Origin: Bacteroidota bacterium
GTDB lineage: Bacteria; Bacteroidota; Bacteroidia; Chitinophagales; Chitinophagaceae
Length of the DNA stretch: 7,771 nt
Direction: 5' to 3'
Assembly (NCBI GenBank): GCA_947463975.1
Contig: CANHUW010000076.1
Location: 1 to 7,771, forward strand
A model generated the notes under the pieces. It did no database searches, was not told the origin of the DNA, and worked only from the letters and a program-made list of their open reading frames with translations. A program made the translations under genes and the position numbers. Below are positions 4,625 to 7,771 of the stretch, in pieces (the stretch's first letter is position 1; each line of letters starts with the position of its first letter).

Positions 4625-6565
4625 TTATGCTTCCGGAGCCAATCTCTCTTCAATTTCTTCCACTACTTTGGCTAGGAATTCGTTTTTGTCCAACATACCT
4701 AGGTCTCCCTTACCCTGACGGCGAACAGAAAGCTTGCTTTCCGCAACTTCTTTCTCTCCAATTACTAGCATATAAGGCACTTTCATGATTTCGGTATCTC
4801 GAATCTTTTTACCAATTTTTTCATTTCTATCATCTATTTCAACACGCACTCCGGCTTTCTTAAATTGTGCTAAAACTTCTTGTGCATATGGCATGAACTT
4901 ATCACTAATTGGTAATATTTTCACTTGCAAAGGTGCTAACCACACAGGGAATTTACCAGCATAATGCTCCAACAAGAAACCAATAAAACGTTCATGTGTT
5001 CCTAAAGGTGCACGATGTATAATTAACGGAGTTTCAGGCTCATTGTCTTTGTTAGTGAAATTTAAGTTGAAGCGTTTCCCTTGAGCAAAATCAACTTGAT
5101 TGGTAGCTAAAGTAAACTCTCTCCCAATCACGCTCCAAATTTGAACGTCAATCTTTGGTCCGTAAAATGCACCCTCATCTTGTACTTCAACAAATGGAGT
5201 ACCTGTTTCAATTAAAACTGAACGAACCATTGCTTCGGTTTCTAACCAAAGTTCAGGTTCATTAATATATTTCTGACCCAATTTCGCTGGATCATGCAAG
5301 CTTAAACGCATTACATATTTGTCTATTCCAAATATTTTGAAATACTTCAAATACATATCATTTACTGCACGAAACTCCGCTGCAAATTGTTCTTTGGTGC
5401 AATAAATATGTGCATCATTCATGTGTAAGCATCTTACACGCATCAATCCAAACAATTCACCTGATTGCTCGTAACGGTAACAGGTACCGTACTCTGCCAA
5501 TCTTAAAGGCATGTCCTTGTAGCTCTTAGGTTCTGCATCAAATATTTTATGGTGATGCGGACAGTTCATCGCTTTCAAGTAATATTTAGTGCCATCCAAT
5601 TCCATTGGAGGGAACATGCTATCTTGATAATATGGCAAGTGACCACTTGTGATATACATACTTTCCTTAGCAATATGAGGTGTTACCACACGCTTATATC
5701 CTGCAGCTTCTTCGGTCTCTTTTGCTAATCCTTCTAGCTCTTCAATAATAATTGTACCATTGGGCATCCATAAAGGCAAACCTGGTCCAACATCATCATC
5801 CATGGTATAAATACCAAGTTCTTTCCCTAATTTTCTGTGATCTCTTTTCTTAGCTTCTTCTAATAACAATAAATACTCGTCTAATTCTTTTTGATTAGGA
5901 AAAGTAATTCCGTAAACACGCGTCAACATTTTATTTTTCTCATCTCCTTTCCAAAAAGCACCTGCAATATTGGTAATCTTAATTGCTTTGATAGCCCCTG
6001 TATTGGGGATATGTGGTCCACGACATAAATCAGTAAACTGACCTTGCGTGTAAAAAGTAATCGTGCCATCCTCTAAACCAGACAATAAATCTAATTTATA
6101 CTCATCTCCTTTCTCCGTAAAATAAGCAATGGCTTCAGCTTTGCTTAACTCTTTCCTGATATATGCATTCGCTTGTTTAGCTAATTCGTTCATTTTCTTT
6201 TCAAGAGCAATCACATCTTCTTCTTTAATATGATTGTCTCCTAAATCAATATCATAGTAAAAACCTTTTTCAACCGCTGGTCCTACCCAAAATTTTGCAC
6301 CAGGAAATTGCATTTCAACCGCTTCTGCCAATAAATGGGCAGAAGAATGCCAAAAAGTTGATTTCCCGTCAGCATCATCCCAGGTGAATAATTTTAAAGA
6401 AGCATCATGGTGAATAGGACGCGTCGCATCCCATACTTCACCGTTTACCGAAGCAGCTAATACTTTCTTTGCCAAACCTTCACTGATAGATTTAGCAATA
6501 CCTAATGCAGTAATTCCTTTTTCATAAGATCTCACTGCACCGTCTGGAAATTGAATTTGAACCAT
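4625..6565 (-). CDS. thrS: Threonyl-tRNA synthetase
   Basis: ThrRS is a class II enzyme that charges tRNA-Thr and edits mischarged Ser-tRNA. All 646 residues are present (E. coli: 642). In order: TGS domain (about 1-61); editing domain (about 62-225) with H73-x3-H77 and C181-x3-H185, the expected editing residues; catalytic core (about 243-535); anticodon-binding domain (about 540-646). The zinc ligands that recognise threonine are C335 (MNCPHH), H386 (NDAHIYC) and H517 (IIHRAPLG). Motif 2 arginine is R364 in CYRYE, and motif 3 is at about 517-530 (HRAPLGTHERFIGF). The stretch before H386 reads RCLHMNDAH rather than the E. coli RGFTQDDAH. The start at 6563-6565 gives a normal TGS domain. It heads the thrS-infC transcript. 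Its leader is only about 20 nt, leaving no room for a T-box or long attenuator. Confidence 0.98.
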   Translation of the reverse strand: MVQIQFPDGAVRSYEKGITALGIAKSISEGLAKKVLAASVNGEVWDATRPIHHDASLKLFTWDDADGKSTFWHSSAHLLAEAVEMQFPGAKFWVGPAVEKGFYYDIDLGDNHIKEEDVIALEKKMNELAKQANAYIRKELSKAEAIAYFTEKGDEYKLDLLSGLEDGTITFYTQGQFTDLCRGPHIPNTGAIKAIKITNIAGAFWKGDEKNKMLTRVYGITFPNQKELDEYLLLLEEAKKRDHRKLGKELGIYTMDDDVGPGLPLWMPNGTIIIEELEGLAKETEEAAGYKRVVTPHIAKESMYITSGHLPYYQDSMFPPMELDGTKYYLKAMNCPHHHKIFDAEPKSYKDMPLRLAEYGTCYRYEQSGELFGLMRVRCLHMNDAHIYCTKEQFAAEFRAVNDMYLKYFKIFGIDKYVMRLSLHDPAKLGQKYINEPELWLETEAMVRSVLIETGTPFVEVQDEGAFYGPKIDVQIWSVIGREFTLATNQVDFAQGKRFNLNFTNKDNEPETPLIIHRAPLGTHERFIGFLLEHYAGKFPVWLAPLQVKILPISDKFMPYAQEVLAQFKKAGVRVEIDDRNEKIGKKIRDTEIMKVPYMLVIGEKEVAESKLSVRRQGKGDLGMLDKNEFLAKVVEEIEERLAPEA

Positions 6566-6589
6566 CTTTTATTATAATATATAAGACCG

Positions 6590-6597
6590 CAAAGGTA
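6590..6597 (-). promoter_or_regulatory. Probable -7 promoter element of thrS
   Basis: Minus-strand TACCTTTG is a full match to TAnnTTTG and identical to the rpmI -7 box. No TTTG is found 19-21 bp upstream, so the -33 half is weak or absent. Expected transcription start is near 6584-6586. Confidence 0.55.
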
Positions 6598-6608
6598 GCA
6601 AAATTCCT

Positions 6609-6616
6609 TAGATTTG
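6609..6616 (+). promoter_or_regulatory. Possible -7 promoter element of the divergent secreted-protein gene
   Basis: Plus-strand TAGATTTG fully matches TAnnTTTG, but there is no TTTG at the proper distance upstream. It ends only 4 bp before the ATG at 6621, so a transcript from it would have almost no leader. An undetected promoter further upstream is the alternative. Confidence 0.4.
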
Positions 6617-6620
6617 CCTT

Positions 6621-7771
6621 ATGCGTATTTTAATCCTTTGCATACTATATTCTTGGAGTGCAAATTGCCTTTTTGCTCAACAAATGGAGGGTAAATGGAA
6701 AGGATATTTTAGTCCAAACAATAGCCCAATCGGAAAAGTATACAGCTATGAAATGGACATTACTCAAGGGCCACAAGGTCAATTAACTATAAGCACTTTT
6801 ACCCAATTAAGTAATGAATTCTCTGCCAATGCTTATGCTACTGGATCTTTGGATAAAACCACCCAATTGGTGCATATCGAAGAACAAGGATTTCTTGATC
6901 TATCTATTCAAGAAAATTACACCCCATGTTTAATGAATAATTTTTTGATCTATAAAAATATTCGAGGACATGAAATCATTGAAGGCACTTACACATCCTA
7001 CAATAAAAAAACTGGTAAAGATTGCGGCGGCGGTAAAATCTATTTAGAAAAAGATGTACCCATACAAAAATTAATTGCATCAGAAAAAGCAGCTAAACAA
7101 AAAATTACAAAAGAAAAAGCTGTAAAAAATAATGCGCTTCCTGCTAAAATTATTGCTGAAACAAAGACGGTCAATACTGTAAATCCTCCAGTGAAAATAA
7201 GCATACAGAAACCATCTATTGCCTCTAATACAATCACAGCCAACCCAAACAAACCAAATAATAAAACAGTAATTGTTAAAAACAATACAGTTGCAAATAC
7301 AAAAGCCAGTCCAGAGAACATCAATACAGCTATTCAAAATGCACAAATCAATAGCATAAAAGACGAGCCTGTAATGGAAGAAAGTATTTTAAATGAGCCA
7401 GAAGATATTGAAACAGAAATAAGAATTAGACAAGGAAACGGATTTCAAACCGTTCCATGGGCATTGGTTGCTAGAGAAAATAAATTAGCCAAAAAAATTA
7501 CTACTTCAAGTAAAAAGTTTAGTATTGACTTATATGATAACGGAACCATCGACAATGATACCATTATTGTATATGACAATAAAAAATTATTAGTCAGCAA
7601 AAAGAGATTAAGTTATAAGGCCATTCATTTAGAATTCACTTTATCAGAAGTAATCAATGAGCACGAAATCATTATTGTAGCACATAATATGGGAACTGTT
7701 CCACCAAACACAGCATTGCTAGTATTGAAAGACGGTGATAGAAGACAGGAATTATTCATTACCTCTACCAA
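6621..7771 (+). CDS. Secreted protein of unknown function, N-domain plus C-terminal domain (3' end cut)
   Basis: I do not recognise a characterised family. The reading frame is open for 383 codons and leaves the window; the last visible residues look like the final strands of a domain, so perhaps only 10-20 residues are missing. Residues 1-20 form a signal peptide (basic start, hydrophobic ILILCILY, probable cleavage after LFA), so the protein should enter the periplasm or beyond. Residues about 22-145 look like a compact beta-rich domain beginning with GKWKGYF, with two cysteines (C103, C135) that could form a disulfide. Residues about 150-265 are a low-complexity linker rich in Lys, Asn, Thr, Ala and Ile. 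Residues about 297-383 resemble a beta-rich C-terminal domain I recall from unnamed Chitinophagaceae secreted proteins (LYDNGTIDNDTI, then VPPNTALLVLKDGD). The start is secure: an in-frame stop lies at 6609-6611 with no other ATG between. It is divergent from thrS. Confidence 0.85.
   Translation, partial: MRILILCILYSWSANCLFAQQMEGKWKGYFSPNNSPIGKVYSYEMDITQGPQGQLTISTFTQLSNEFSANAYATGSLDKTTQLVHIEEQGFLDLSIQENYTPCLMNNFLIYKNIRGHEIIEGTYTSYNKKTGKDCGGGKIYLEKDVPIQKLIASEKAAKQKITKEKAVKNNALPAKIIAETKTVNTVNPPVKISIQKPSIASNTITANPNKPNNKTVIVKNNTVANTKASPENINTAIQNAQINSIKDEPVMEESILNEPEDIETEIRIRQGNGFQTVPWALVARENKLAKKITTSSKKFSIDLYDNGTIDNDTIIVYDNKKLLVSKKRLSYKAIHLEFTLSEVINEHEIIIVAHNMGTVPPNTALLVLKDGDRRQELFITST

Noticed and set aside
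6573..6578. TATAAT on the plus strand as a sigma70-like -10 box
   Set aside because: Bacteroidota primary promoters use TAnnTTTG, and this match sits in an AT-only stretch with no -35 partner.
7040..7346. Overlapping minus-strand frames encoding very hydrophobic, membrane-like peptides
   Set aside because: They are the complement of the Lys/Asn/Thr-rich linker of the secreted protein; such coding sequence read backwards yields Phe, Val, Ile and Cys runs. They lack promoters and recognisable families.
1..7771. A novel defence, mobile or biosynthetic system
   Set aside because: All genes but one belong to known core families in ordinary order. I found no transposase, integrase, nuclease, toxin-antitoxin pair, CRISPR repeat or biosynthetic cluster on either strand.

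Overview
The window looks like a piece of a Bacteroidota chromosome, probably from the Chitinophagales/Sphingobacteriales side of the phylum. The grounds are AT-rich DNA, genes without clear Shine-Dalgarno sequences, several upstream matches to the phylum-specific promoter (TTTG, about 20 bp, TAnnTTTG), the Bacteroidota form of Lgt with a long insertion after its first membrane segment, and a short fold-III arginine decarboxylase. The lineage is inferred from the sequence alone. Almost everything is ordinary core-genome content. I see no mobile element, CRISPR array, tRNA or rRNA, no sign of recent transfer, and no gene-free gap over 300 bases.

Layout. Positions 1-872 (minus) hold most of lgt, lipoprotein diacylglyceryl transferase, whose C-terminus is cut by the window edge. 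Positions 982-1398 (minus) encode a bacilliredoxin with its own promoter and terminator. Positions 1579-3015 (minus) encode a 478-residue arginine decarboxylase, also flanked by its own promoter and terminator. Positions 3199-6565 (minus) carry the translation cluster in the order thrS, infC, rpmI, rplT: threonyl-tRNA synthetase, IF-3, L35 and L20. Positions 6621-7771 (plus) hold a divergent gene for a secreted protein of unknown function, cut at its 3' end.

How the parts work together. The thrS-infC-rpmI-rplT order is widely conserved, but here it appears split. A strong intrinsic terminator follows infC, and a near-consensus promoter starts immediately after it, its -33 box lying partly in the terminator U-tract. 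The ribosomal protein pair would then be made from its own transcript, with a structured leader of about 75 nt that could be the site of L20 or L35 feedback control. A second terminator after rplT isolates this unit from the decarboxylase gene. Terminators after bacilliredoxin, the decarboxylase, infC and rplT suggest mostly short transcripts.

Least explained parts: the rpmI leader, a pair of 11-bp direct repeats upstream of the bacilliredoxin promoter, residue substitutions in Lgt at positions reported as essential in E. coli, and the secreted protein at 6621 with its unusually close promoter.
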